Notes: generated from the letters alone by a model not told the origin. A DNA stretch of 64,000 nt from Gigaspora rosea (GCA_003550325.1 QKWP01000128.1:366223-430222); one strand, 5' to 3'. Counted from the stretch's first letter, positions 48,801 through 59,359 are shown. Translations and numbers: made by a program.

Positions 48801-49925
48801 ATCTTAATAACTATTGTCATTATAGCCTAAATGAAATTAGAACATGGTAGCAAAGGTAAAAGAAATAAGAACCACGAAATAGCAATACAAATTCTACTAC
48901 TTATTTGCCATAATCGGATTTATTAAAGAAAAAAACTTACAAGCACGTGAGTTATTTTAAACAGCAGTATTGTCAACAATTCTAGAAGGATCGATTGGAA
49001 ATTCTTCATAACTAGCATCGCAATAGTCTAAAACGAATTTAGAACATGTAACAAAGGTAAATAAGAACAGCAAAAAATAGCATTATTAATTCTACTACTT
49101 ACCTGCCACTAATAAAAAAAAACTACAAGCACATAGATCATCATGGCATTTTACTATGGGATTATCATAACTTTCAGCTATGGTATTATCGTTACTTTTT
49201 ACATTATCAACACTTCTAGATGGACCGGTTGGAAATTTGGCATAATTATCACTACAATAGCCTAAAACAAATTTAGAACATAGTACAAAAGTAAAATAAA
49301 AACTGCGAAAATTTATTCTACCACTAAAGAAAAAAAACCACAAGCACGTGGATCATCGTTACTACCTTTAACTATGGCATTAGCATCGCTTTTTACATTC
49401 TCAATACTTCCAGATGGACCAATTGGAAAATTTTCATAACTGTCGTCACAATAACCTAAATGAAAACAAATTTAGATAAAGGTAAAATAAGAACTGCGAA
49501 AATAACTTTATTAATTCTACTACTTACTTGCTACTAAAGGAAAAACCCACAAGCACGTGAATCATCGTTATGTTCAACTGTGGTATTATCGTCGCTTTTT
49601 ACAATATCAACACTTATAGTAGAAAATTCTTCATAATTATCATCAAAATAGTCTAAAACGAAGTTAGAATATAGTAATCAAAGGTAAAATAAGAACCGCT
49701 TTATTAATTCTACTACTTACTTGCTACTAATGGAAAAAAACTACAAGCACGTGGATCATGTTCAACTGTGGTATTGTTGTCGCTTTTTGCATTATCAACA
49801 TCTCTAGGTGGACTGATTGGATATTCTTCATAACTATTGTCACAATAGTCTAAAACAAGTTTAAACAAAAATAAATAAGGACTACGAAAATAGCAATATT
49901 ATTTCTACAACTTACTTGACATCAT
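45885..49925 (-). pseudogene. FAR1-MULE transposase (FAR1 finger, DDE domain, SWIM finger, zinc knuckle), decayed
   Basis: The start at 49925 (MMS) is followed by a tandem array of similar exons (48577-49849). The exon ending at 48510 then encodes the FAR1-type DNA-binding domain: NAEDTFLSWNIAEVHLNQYA, RIVGFCIRRKRVEVDKNGIV and, after a frameshift, ISCPWHINLTMPKAEVC. Next come 48044-47781 and 47768-47361 with the MULE core DNTCRTNWFDMYLTLLVVVN, FTDSEPALINAI and HHFLCIFHIQENLRKNL. A SWIM-like stretch is near 46700-46600 (GLVCSHFFNVM..KFNIGLIAKRWY). The end is a zinc knuckle CKMCGQSGHNI-stop-KC, where TGA stands in the place of an expected CGA. Several frameshifts and stops make it inactive. It would have mobilised the 44297-50245 element. 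Confidence 0.8.
48577..49849 (-). repeat. Serially duplicated exon array in the FAR1-MULE gene
   Basis: About seven exon copies, 5' to 3' at 49849-49721, 49652-49528, 49455-49318, 49261-49103, 49027-48906, 48825-48730 and 48721-48577, with an eighth start at 48510 leading into the FAR1 exon. Each encodes a version of YCDDxYEEFP.GPSR.VDN, then VKSxDNTTVE, then RACSFF.LVA. They are separated by introns of about 70-90 nt that start GTAAGTAGTAGAATTAATAA and end TTAG. All introns fall in the same phase, so copies can be added or lost without frame change. Some copies have lost splice donors (49318, 48906) or the frame (49528 copy). Confidence 0.8.
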
Positions 49926-50245
49926 GAGAAAAAACTACAAGCTAAAGAGAAAGAAATAAAGGGTTAAAACAGTAAGTGAATGTAAGTATAAAAGCCACCT
50001 GATTTTAGCATGTCAACAAAGCGCGGAGTTTGAATAATTGCGATACACGATATAATGTTTCACGTGAGCAAGTGCAATACACTATAGTGATAATCGCATA
50101 ATTGATATTTGTGTGATCGAGCCGCATTACCAAAAACATATGCAATAAACAAATTTATAAAGTACTTATAATTATAATTATCGATATATATATTTATTAT
50201 TTATATATAATAAATTAAAATGATGATCATCACCGGCGGTTATTT
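49926..50245. other. 5' end of the inner MULE
   Basis: Upstream region of the FAR1-MULE gene up to the inverted repeat; presumed promoter. No distinct motif beyond AT-rich tracts. Confidence 0.4.
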
Positions 50246-51593
50246 TAAGTATTACTCATTAAAATAATATATTATATTTAAATAATTATGCTTTTATAAA
50301 TAAATAATAATTTATTAAGATAGCACAAAATTTAGCAGTATATACTATAATCTCTAAGCCAAATAAATATATCAAAAATTTTAGAAATTAACTTAAAGGT
50401 TATAATATATATATACCGCAAAATTTTTGTACTACTTTATTCAATTTACCTATACAATATACATAGTCTTTTATTTCAGAATGGCTATTCTTTGCTGTAT
50501 GAAAAACATCTAGAATACCTTGTCCATAAGGATGCATATCTTTATATGCTTTGGCAACTAAAATGCGTAATTTATCTATGCTATTTAGTGATTGATGAAC
50601 CTCTGAAAGTGTTTCAGATTTAAAATAGACCTTTATTAAGTTGCCTAAAAAATAAATATTAATTTAAAATTTATATTTATATTATATATATTTAAATATA
50701 ATAATAAAAATTTACTTGATTGAATATATCGTGGAGTAATTATATCATTGTTTTCAATTGCTTGAGAAATTAAAGATTGAAGGCTTAATTTAATATCAAC
50801 AGGTATTTTTTCAGGAGGTGGAGGTGGATGGTTATGTGTTCCAACACATACTATTGCAACAAATGGACAAGCTTCAAGATCCCGTGGTATAAATTTATAA
50901 AATTTTACTGGGCAATTCTTTTGAATAATCTCTCCACGATTAATAATCCCATTAGATAACTGATGAATATAATCTAAGTTACATATTATACAGTATAAAT
51001 AATTAAAATAAATAATATACTAAAAAATATAAATTATTATATACCACATTTTTTTCTTTTGGATAATCGATGCAATAGAGTTGTACAATAAGGTAATTCT
51101 TCTTGTATCTATATAACATAATAAATTAAATTAATATATATTAATTATTTATATAAATATATAATGCATATTAAAAAATACCTCTTCTCTTCCAAGAAAT
51201 AAATTACGAAGAAGTACAATATCAACCTTTTCACTATCAACTTTAATGTAACAATGCCATTGATCTCCAATATGATAAATTGAACAGCCAATAAACCATT
51301 GATATACATTTTGTATATTCTGAGAAATATGTGATTTACAAAAAATTGGACTTCCAGAACATATACTTCCACTATCATATTTAAATTTACAAGAAGAATC
51401 TTTAGCAGCCAAATATGTACTGAATTTGAAAGATTAATTTTAGTATATATTTTTTATTAAAATATATAAAAAAAATAATAATTACATATAAGTGTGAGTT
51501 TTTTTAAAATCTACGTTTTGATTTTCAGTGATTTTTTTCCACAATGATGATTCAACATCAACCCTATTGTGTTCAATACTTGTAAGTGAAGGG

Positions 51594-52237
51594 TAGTGTT
51601 TTGACTCGGGTGGGTGTCACCTGGGTCACCCGCAGGTGGGTGGGTGACCCGGGTCAAGTTGTAATAGCCTGGGTGAGAACGGGTTGGTCAACCCGCAGGT
51701 GACCCGTGGATTGACCCACGGGTGACCCGTGGGTCAACCCACGGGTCACCCACGGGCAGAGACCCGATACAAATTAATGCAAATTTGTGAAGTTGACAGA
51801 ATCAAATTCGAAAAATATTTAATAGTAAATTATTTAAAGGAAATCATAATGCAGTACAGAATTTTAATAAACAGTATTATAGAAGATAGTAGTATTTCTG
51901 CATTACAGCATTATTATGGCATTATGGCATTACGGCTTTATAGCATTACGACTTTACGCCATTACGGCATTACAGCATTACTGTTCACAGCAATTACGGC
52001 AAAAACACAGAAATGCCATAACTGTATTAATTTGTAAAATTAATTCTACTACCAACTATAGTAGGTTAACCCACCTGGGTCAAATCACTAGTCATATTAA
52101 CCACCTAAGATTTTTTTTAATTGACCCAGGTGACCCTGGTGGTGCCTTTTTTTGGACTGCCCATTTCCACCCGGGTGGCACATTGTCCACCCGTCGGGTG
52201 ACCCGAGTGAAGATTTTTTAGACGGGTCAATTCACTA
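51594..52237. mobile_element. hAT-type MITE within an exon of the outer transposase
   Basis: Starts TAGTGTTTTGACTCGGGT and ends GACGGGTCAATTCACTA, flanked by GTGAAGGG (51586-51593, 52238-52245). The arms hold GGGTGACCCGTGGGTCAACC-type palindromic repeats. The interior carries the GGCATTACGGC array seen at 6058. Removing the element and one target copy restores the host frame (GIKICQFTDPSLTSIEHNRV). Confidence 0.92.
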
Positions 52238-53253
52238 GTGAAGGGTCAGTAAATTGACAAATTTTGATTCCCAAACAATCACGCTCTTCTTTATTCACTT
52301 GAATGTTTCCAAAATATGGAGACTTTTTAATCACATGGATTCCACTACTGCTCATAGAATATTGAATCTAAATAAATTATAAATTTAGATTACAGAAATT
52401 AATTTTTAAAATTTAAAATATATATATTTACATTTTTCCAAACTTGGTTTGGATCCGCCCAATCTGCAATATGAAATATTGTTGCAACACCTTCTGGTGA
52501 GGTAGCCGGATATTCTACAGGTATACTAGAATGGATTATAGTTTTTATACAAAACCGGGATGTAAAACATGCAATTTCTGGGATTTCTTCATCATTATCA
52601 ATCAATTCTTTATTGTCTATCAGTTCTTCTACTAATGACTCTGCTTCTGATTCCTGATAATAATTTCAAATTAGTGAAAAAAGATCGTCTTTACTATTTT
52701 AAAATATTTATATATTTACTTCGAATTCAGGGTCTACTTGGTTATATTGGAATTCTTCAACGTCAGATATATCCACTATATTATCCATATTCGATACTGC
52801 AATAATTAATAAAGCAATTGATTTACTACGTATAAAGAGGTTTTATCAATAAATATAGGATATTGGGAAATCACCTTCTCTTTCTGAAGAATAATTGATT
52901 GTTAGATCAACTACTTCTTTATAAAAACTTGTGCTTAAACTTTCTTTTTTAATATTATCCATGAAACTTAACGATAGAATGAAGAATTCAATTGTTACTA
53001 TAAAAAGAGATTTTATTGACAAATATAGGAATTATACAATAAATCATATACATTACTGATAAATTTAATTGAAACATAATATAATTAATTTTATCGATAA
53101 ATACTATATACGAATCATGCAATCGATAATACATAGTATACGTAATTGATTATGTACTACTTATGTGTACGTCTGAGTATAATTTTTTATTTTATTTTTT
53201 TTAACGTCTGTACAAATTTGCATTACCATACTGCACTACTTTACTATATACCC

Positions 53254-53925
53254 AAAAACAAACCATCTGTTTTGTTGGAAACATATAACCTCATGCTGGT
53301 CGATTGAATAATAGAACTAAGATGTTAAGAATTGTATGGTATAATAGGTGCACTCTAGTTGTACCATCTTAATTGTAGTGTTTATGATGTAATTTTTAAT
53401 CATAACTGCGGTCACTATATTGATCAGCCACAAGTGCCTTGCCAACCATTGATATGCCGACATAACAAGATTTTTTGTTAAATAAATCGCTAATGCTTAA
53501 TGAATATGCATAAATTCATAGAAAAAAAATCTGTTAGTTATGCAAAACTATTTGATTCTCAAAAAAAAATTTTTTAATTTCCTGATAATACAAATAAAAT
53601 CCTGACAAAGATTGACTGGAACTGACCCACCCTAACCTAATGCGAACCAATCTGTCAGGATTTTGACATTTCGAAGTGATTATCAGAAAACGACTTTATT
53701 TCCGATTAGGATTTTGAAAATGTTTTATATAAATTTTATAAAATTTTATACATGAAATTTAAAAAAAAATTTGGCCGATTGAATCTTTTTAACATTTCAT
53801 GTTATAAGACCAAACATTAAAATTGCACGGCATTATGGAAATGACTTACAAAGTTGCGGGGTTTTGAAATTATATATATTTGTTGAGGAATGGTGATTTT
53901 GGATATCTTTAAAGTTCTTGCGTAT
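53254..53925 (+). repeat. Segmental duplication block, part D1
   Basis: Resumes at AAAAACAAACCATCTGTTTT, as copy A at 5075, and runs to GGATATCTTTAAAGTTCTTG, as copy A at 5677. The short frame MKFK.K..RLNLF.ISCY shared with copies A and B is broken here. Confidence 0.88.
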
Positions 53926-54480
53926 CATGCATGTTGACAAGGGTCAACAAATCAAAACGAAAGGGAAGAAATGGTCAGGGGTTACACGCCATGTGCTACA
54001 ACCCCAACGCCGATCAGGCACGGGTCACAGGGCATGGGTCGGGATCAGAGATCAATCAACCAAATACAATGCATGAATTTACTCACGATACGTAAGGAAA
54101 AGCCACCGGCCACAATCAGTATATAAAGAATCAACGTGAAAGGATTAATTAGACACTCTTTCCCCTTCAGAAAATAGTCTGACGACAAAGATTTTCACGA
54201 CCCAGCCCTTCCCACCACACTCAGTGGAACAGTCTCTTGATTCTGCTATTTTCCTATTTAACAGCTGGCTTGCTTCGAGCAGGCGGGAAACCACCAGCTG
54301 ATGCTACCTCTCGCTCATTCTACTGTTACGATGGTACCTGGCGCAATCTCACTTGCTAATTTTCTAGGAGCATATTATCATTTCAGTTCGAATTACTTAG
54401 CTAAATTACTCATATTGTATTCAAGTCCTTTTAATTGAATTTATTTCTGGCACCTTTGGCAAGCTGGCTTTCTTCCAATC
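53926..54480. mobile_element. Putative solo LTR
   Basis: This GC-richer segment starts after the block is cut, at TGTTGACAAGGGTCAACAAA. It has a TATATAAAG box at 54120 and a promoter-like stretch. A plausible end is CACTTGACCA near 54488, but no target duplication was found. A solo LTR is the best guess. Confidence 0.4.
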
Positions 54481-54541
54481 ACTTGACCAGGGCTTTAACG
54501 GACCCCTAATTTGGGTAATTTGGGGGATGGCTAAAGCCAGG

Positions 54542-55444
54542 GGTGGCAATCAAATCGCCGACAATCACTTCACAGACATCAACCTACACTGACAATCATT
54601 TTACTGACAAGCTTTTTTTACCGACACAAAATTCGCCGACACTTGATTTACTGACAGTTCCTTTTCACCAACAAGTTGATTTTACTGACACACACTTCAC
54701 CGACAGTTACATTTACCGACAAAATCAACTTACTGACAAGCTCATTTTACTGAAAATAGAATATATCGACAAGCTTATTCTACCGACAATATAATTCGTT
54801 GACCATATGATTTGCTGACAATACAATTGCTGACAATACAACTTGTTGACATATGAGACCACAGCAATGTAATAAACTACTAAGAATAATTACGTCTTAT
54901 GCAATTTATTAATAATGACAACAAAAATTGCACATTTTATTAATGACGATAATAATAATTATTGTCACGGCTGATGCTGAAGTTATGACCTATTTTGATA
55001 TAAAATTTTAAAATTCGTCTTTGTCTTATAGGGCTAGGATAGGGTTTGGGTATAGATTTCATATTTATAGAGTATATGTGGATTTTAGCAGGGCTTATAG
55101 TTTCAAATCGAGACCCTATAACTTCAGCATCAACCGTAATACTTAAGGCATCTGGCGAATTGTTTGTCGGCGAATTGTTTGTCGGTGAATTGTATTGTCG
55201 GTAGAATAATCTTGTCAGTAAATTCTATTTTCGGTAAAATGAACTTGTCGGTAAGTTGATTTTGTCAGTAAAATTAACTGTCGGTGAAGTGTGTGTCAGT
55301 AAAATCAACGTGTCGGTGAAAACATGCTTGTCAGCAAATCGAGTGTCGGCGAGTTATTTGTCGGTAAAAAAAGCTTGTCGGTAAAATGGTTGTCGGTGTA
55401 GTGTTGTGTCTGTAAAGTGATTGTTGGTGAAATAATTCGAATCC
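54542..55444. mobile_element. Foldback element, TTCACCGACAA family (copy 4), 9-bp target duplication
   Basis: Starts GGTGGCAATC and is flanked by AAAGCCAGG (54533-54541, 55445-55453). The left arm (to about 54850) and right arm (from about 55140) consist of units like TTTACCGACAAGCT, TTCACCGACA and TTTACTGACAAG spaced 15-20 bp apart, inverted relative to each other. A MITE of the GTCACGGCTGAT family sits in the loop. The plus-strand frame at 54543-54794 is a translation of the repeat units, not a gene. Confidence 0.88.
54964..55138. mobile_element. MITE, GTCACGGCTGATGCTGAAGTT family (copy 2)
   Basis: Same ends and interior as 31979-32203 (CTTATAGGGCTAGGATAGGG, GAGTATATGTGGATTTTAGC), slightly shortened, with a mutated right tip. 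Confidence 0.8.
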
Positions 55445-55487
55445 AAAGCCAGGTACATCATGAGATTACCCGATTTTTCTGATTTTT

Positions 55488-55527
55488 AATTAGGGTTAGG
55501 GTTAGGGTTAGTGTTGGGTTAGGGTTA
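55488..55527. repeat. Interstitial telomere-like TTAGGG tract
   Basis: Several GGGTTA units in a row with one or two irregular units, inside a MITE loop. It is not a chromosome end. Confidence 0.8.
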
Positions 55528-55739
55528 GGTAAGGTGGTGGTTTTTATATAGTAAAATCGCATTTCTGACACTTTTACTTAGTCAAACAAGACGGTTTGGA
55601 TAGCCATTTTTTATATATTTCATGTTTTTGTCTTTGCCGTCTTGCTTTGTTTTGTTCAGACTGATTCGGGCTATATATCGGGTAATTTCATGATCTACCT
55701 GGCTTTAGTCTACCCCCTAATTTGGAAATGTAATTAATA

Positions 55740-56690
55740 ATACTTTAATTGAAAGAGTATATAAGTATATTTCAGAATAATGATTTATGTTTTAATAAAG
55801 AATTAAAGTAATTACACAATTAGAAATTCAAAATGTGTAACTTTAATAGGAGCTTAAATGTGCATTTATTTAGTAACTTTAATGACTTTAATTCAAATAT
55901 CGTAATACATTAATTCAAAAATATTCAAATATCGTAAAATTTAGTTCAAAATGTCGTCAGAATATCAGAAAAATTTGTAGTTAGTGTTAATGTCATAATT
56001 TCTGTTTAGAAGTTTCCTAAATGGTTATTTCTGTTTAGAATTTCCAAAATCCGGTTGCAGCCAATCAAAAATGTTAAAACGCACAAACTCTAATATTTTA
56101 ATTGAATGTAAGTATATTTCAGAAGAATGTATTATGTTGTGATTAAGAATTAAAGTAAATACGCAATTAAGAATTCAAAATGTGTAACTTTAATAGAACT
56201 AAAATGTGCATTTATTTAGCAACTTTAATGATTTTAATTCAAATATCGTAATATATTATTATAATTCAAATATTCAAAATGCCATAAAATTTGATTCAAA
56301 ATGCCGGCAGAATATCAAAAAATTGATAGTTCACGGTAATGTCGTAATTTCTGTTAAGAAGTTTTTATTTCTGTTTCGGAATAATGTATTATGTCGTAAT
56401 TAAGAATTAAAGTAATTACGCAATTATATAGATTCAAAACATGTAACTTTAATAGGAACTTAAATGCGCATTTATTCAGTAACTCTAATGACTTTAATTC
56501 AAATATCGTAATGTATTCAAAATATCATAAAACTAATCGTCAGAATATCAAAAAATCGTTAGTTTGCGGCAATGACCTAATTTCTGTTTAGAAGTTTCCA
56601 AAATTCCAAAATTTCTATTTAGAAGTTTCCAAAATCAATTGTAGCCAATCAAAAACGTTAAAATGTACAAACTCTGATATAAATTATATA
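55740..56690. repeat. Three tandem copies of a roughly 300-bp unit
   Basis: Each copy has AAGAATTAAAGTAATTACGC, then AAAATGTGTAACTTTAATAG, TGCATTTATTTAGTAACTTT, AATTCAAATATCGTAAT, CAGAATATCAAAAA and TTCTGTTTAGAAGTTTCC. Copies start near 55798, 56145 and 56395. No gene. Confidence 0.75.
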
Positions 56691-57710
56691 GATTATGGTC
56701 ATTAAAAAAAGCCTTTAAATATATTAATTGAAATAAATTAATATCTCTTTCAGAATTACTTTTTTTGATTGTTTGTTATTTTGTGAAATATTAAATATTT
56801 TTTAGTAATTTTTTAGCAATAGTAATCATGTGATGTTGAGGTATTCGATGTACTACGTAAACCAAATTTATGTATGACCTTAATATTGTTACGTACAAAA
56901 ATGAATGTCTATTAACATTCTTTAAAAATAATTTCCTAAACCATAAAAGGTGAGGTATTTGCAGTCTGGTGTAGATATCCAATTATAAACGTCACATTTT
57001 TGATTCAAAATCACGTTAAAGTTAGCAATAAATGGTTTGTAACAGGGTTTACGAAATACGGTGATATATAATAAGGAGAATTAAATTGTTTTATACATGT
57101 ACTTTCTAATATCGAACGAAACGGGACTTACTCGTTCTGAAGGGCCAGGCGACTTTTATTTATAATAACATTTGTTAATTATTTATAATTGTAATGTTCT
57201 ATTTAATATTTACCATACCATAGAGCCCTTCTAAAAACACAAAGCATTTTACTTTATCCTATCTATCACTTTTTCTTGATTATTCCCATTCATCAAAAAC
57301 ACAAAGCAATTTACTTTTATCCTATCTATCACTTTTTCTTGATTATTCCCATTCATCATCCTTTGTATTAGACCTGTAAAACGGCATAAGGGATAGTGTT
57401 TTGTTACACTTTATCTTGACTATTACACAAGCTATGAAAGGTTTCTGGCGCAGCAAAACTGTTATGTTAGGTTTTTGGTTATAGGTTATAAGAGCGATTT
57501 ATGTAGTAAAATTGCTCAACGAAAACTTTTTATTTGAGCGCTAAACGTAGAATTTCGAGAAATAAGCGATTTTTGACAAAATGAACGTTTTTAGTTACAC
57601 TTGATAAAAAACTCTGATTCGCGGTTTAGGAATCTGTGGCACAAACTTGAAACACATTCAAGGGGCATATCGATGATGATTATGTTTTGTAGTTTTAATT
57701 TAATTTTAAT
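56690..57710 (+). repeat. Segmental duplication block, part D2 (kelch upstream region)
   Basis: Resumes at TTATGGTCATTAAA (copy A 5757, copy B 29393) and is collinear with copy B up to the kelch start. It includes a local duplication at 57236-57350 (AAAACACAAAGCA.TTTACTT...CTTGATTATTCCCATTCATC). As the upstream region of the only intact kelch gene it probably includes its promoter, but no motif is certain. Confidence 0.8.
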
Positions 57711-59359
57711 ATGAATTTTTTTGAAAATTATATTTTCCGTTGGTTGTCAATTATTCTTGTCTGGACGGCCGTTGACGCAGACGCCTTTACACCTCCCGGA
57801 CGTTTTAGAGAAAGTAGTACCCTTGTAGGAAATAGACTTTATTTCTTTGGTAGTCAAATTATTGCACAACAAAGAGACAATATTTATTTAGATGTGACTC
57901 TTTCAACGTTAAATACTACTAATCCTTCATGGTTCATGTTGATTCCAATCCCGGCTAAGTTTCTACTTGCAAGTTCATGTGTAGGCGGTCCTAATAAAAA
58001 TACAATATACCTTTTGAACCATCTTACTACAAGTAATGATTATAGTAATGATACTATAGTATACGCCTTTGATACTGAAGCTGCAACATGGAGCACTCCT
58101 AATATTAGTGGACAGATCCCTCTAAGTCGGCAACAATTTCAAGCTGTTAATGACACTAATGGCAAAATATATATGTATGTTTATCCCCTATCTTTATTAT
58201 CTTTAGTTTATTTTTTCTTTTATATCATCATAATTTTTATTTTTAACAAGAAATAATGTATCATTGAAATTTTTTTGATAATTTGAAACTTCTTAGGTTT
58301 GGAGGAACTCAGTTTCATAATATTAGTATTAGTTCTGAAGTTATTTTTAATGACATTTATATCCTTGATACTTTAAATTTAACATGGACACAAGGCTCTA
58401 ATGTTAATGCTCCAACACCACGTGTTGACTTTACAGCTACACTTTTAAATAATGGCCTTATACTTTATATAGGAGGCACTGTTGGCGTTGGTATTATTTA
58501 TATGTCCGAGGTAATATGATTAAATATATTTATGTATATTTAAATATTTAAAAACATTTACACTACATTTACTAGTTAAACAGGCACTAAATTACTGAAT
58601 TTTTACTCTATGTTAGATTCCGACATATAATACTAATAATAATTCATGGAATACAATAGTAATGTTCTTTGATAAACTTCCTATTTTCCTGTTTGTTAAA
58701 TATTTGCGAAAATTCACCTTTTTGATATTATTTATTAGTTTGCTATTGGTGATACATTAAATTCAAGAAGTTGCCACACTGCCGTATTATCGCCAGATGG
58801 GCATATTATAATCTACGGTGGAGGCATTAGGGATTCTACAGATCAAAGCCAAGTTTTAGCTTCATTAGACACAACTGTTAATCCATATAAATGGTCCATT
58901 AAACCAATGATTGGTAGCAATTTACCACCTTCACTTAAGTACCATTCTTCAGATATAGTAGGAAATTTTATGATCTTAGCATTTGGTAATTATATATTTC
59001 ATTTAATTTATTAAGAAATTAGATTAAAAATTAATTTATTTTTAATAATTCATAAAGGTGTTATGATGGCAAATAATTCTTTTCTTAACTTAACTAATGT
59101 GAACTCAAAAATATACCTTCTTGATACTCGAAATTATACTTGGGTTACTTCAACTAGTACATCACCTAATTCATCTCATCCTCAAAATCCTACAGTTACT
59201 CAAATTCAAACTGTATATTCTAATTCATTAAGTACAGGTGTGATTGTGGCGATTCCTTTAGTTTTGATAGCTGTTTTAGTAATAGCTGGCTTTACAGGAT
59301 ATTGGTTTTACAAGAAAAAAAAACAGAATGACATCATTCGCATATCAGGTTCTATCTAA
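57711..59359 (+). CDS. Kelch-repeat (beta-propeller) protein with signal peptide and C-terminal membrane anchor, intact
   Basis: Five exons: 57711-58174, 58297-58510, 58617-58658, 58739-58985 and 59058-59359. All introns are GT-AG (72-122 nt), giving 422 residues with no stop. The ATG opens a hydrophobic signal peptide (MNFFENYIFRWLSIILVW, cleavage likely near residue 24). Kelch repeats are marked by NRLYFFGS, TIYLLNH, KIYMFGGT with NDIYILDTLNLTW, LILYIGGT, HIIIYGGG, and KIYLLDTRNYTW. A short T/S/P-rich linker leads to a membrane span at about 383-407, then KKKK and a short cytosolic tail. The predicted arrangement is an extracellular (or lumenal) propeller on a single anchor, suited to binding a sugar or protein partner. 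The ligand is unknown. The galactose-oxidase-like fold is inferred, and no copper-site residues were identified, so I do not call it an enzyme. The two other copies in the window are broken, so this is the likely functional one. Confidence 0.88.

Larger units (their letters stand above)
44297..50245 (-). mobile_element. FAR1-type MULE inserted in an intron of the outer transposase
   Basis: The left end ATAACCGGCAGTGATAATCA and the right end, read inward on the minus strand, ATAACCGCCGGTGATGATCA are imperfect inverted repeats. The element lies between the exon ending at about 50417 and the one starting at about 44253, in a stretch that would otherwise be an intron of roughly 215 nt. No clear 9-bp duplication could be recognised. 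It carries a FAR1/MULE/SWIM transposase pseudogene. Confidence 0.65.
42600..52960 (-). pseudogene. Transposase-like gene of the outer MULE, many exons, interrupted
   Basis: The start at 52960 reads MDNIKKESLSTSFYKEVVDL. Later exons run roughly 52660-52430, 52375-51484 (with a MITE inside), 51415-51182, 51112-51045, 50975-50717, 50645-50420 and then, beyond the nested MULE, 44253-44097, 43995-43740, 43545-43405, 43380-43156, 43090-42970 and 42900-42600. Visible motifs, in order: CCHC-like DSSCKFKYDSG..CSGSPIFC; CVGTHNHPPPPPE; INEFEINAYD; GNLDAAQVKGLEL (candidate catalytic D); SKMERSIWRK and NSAESAHALANKEGK; and a coiled-coil tail DIELEERKIALLER. I recognise this order from uncharacterised, transposase-like proteins of fungi, but cannot name a family. 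Stops (near 44210 and at the TAA in the tail near 42670) show decay. Confidence 0.7.
42186..53253 (-). mobile_element. MULE-type TIR transposon (about 4.5 kb, swollen to 11 kb by nested insertions)
   Basis: The left end AGGTAGTTAGTAAAGTAGTA and the right end, read on the minus strand, GGGTATATAGTAAAGTAGTG continue as matching arms for about 45 bp (CAGTA..GTAATG.AAATT..TAC.GAC). A 9-bp duplication AAAAACAAA flanks them, as is usual for MULEs. The element sits inside the duplicated block, whose uninterrupted form is visible in copy A at about 5068-5085. It contains one transposase gene on the minus strand, split by the MULE at 44297-50245 and the hAT MITE at 51594-52237. Confidence 0.8.
54524..55717. 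mobile_element. MITE family M relative, split by a foldback element
   Basis: The left end GGGATGGCTAAAGCCAGG and the right end CCTGGCTTTAGTCTACCCC, with inner ATCATGAGATTACCCGA / TCGGGTAATTTCATGAT, form the inverted repeat. It is flanked by TAATTTGG (54516-54523, 55718-55725). The loop holds a telomere-like tract (55488-55527). Confidence 0.75.

Noticed and set aside
51145-51378. Second minus-strand frame overlapping 51149-51412
   Set aside because: The alternative frame carries the CCHC-like motif and fits the exon chain of the transposase; this one has neither.
54543-54794. Plus-strand 83-codon frame rich in FTDTHFTD-like repeats
   Set aside because: It is a translation of the foldback arm's short units; the opposite arm and other copies have no such frame.
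55488-55527. Chromosome end
   Set aside because: The TTAGGG-like tract is short, irregular and inside a MITE with sequence continuing on both sides.
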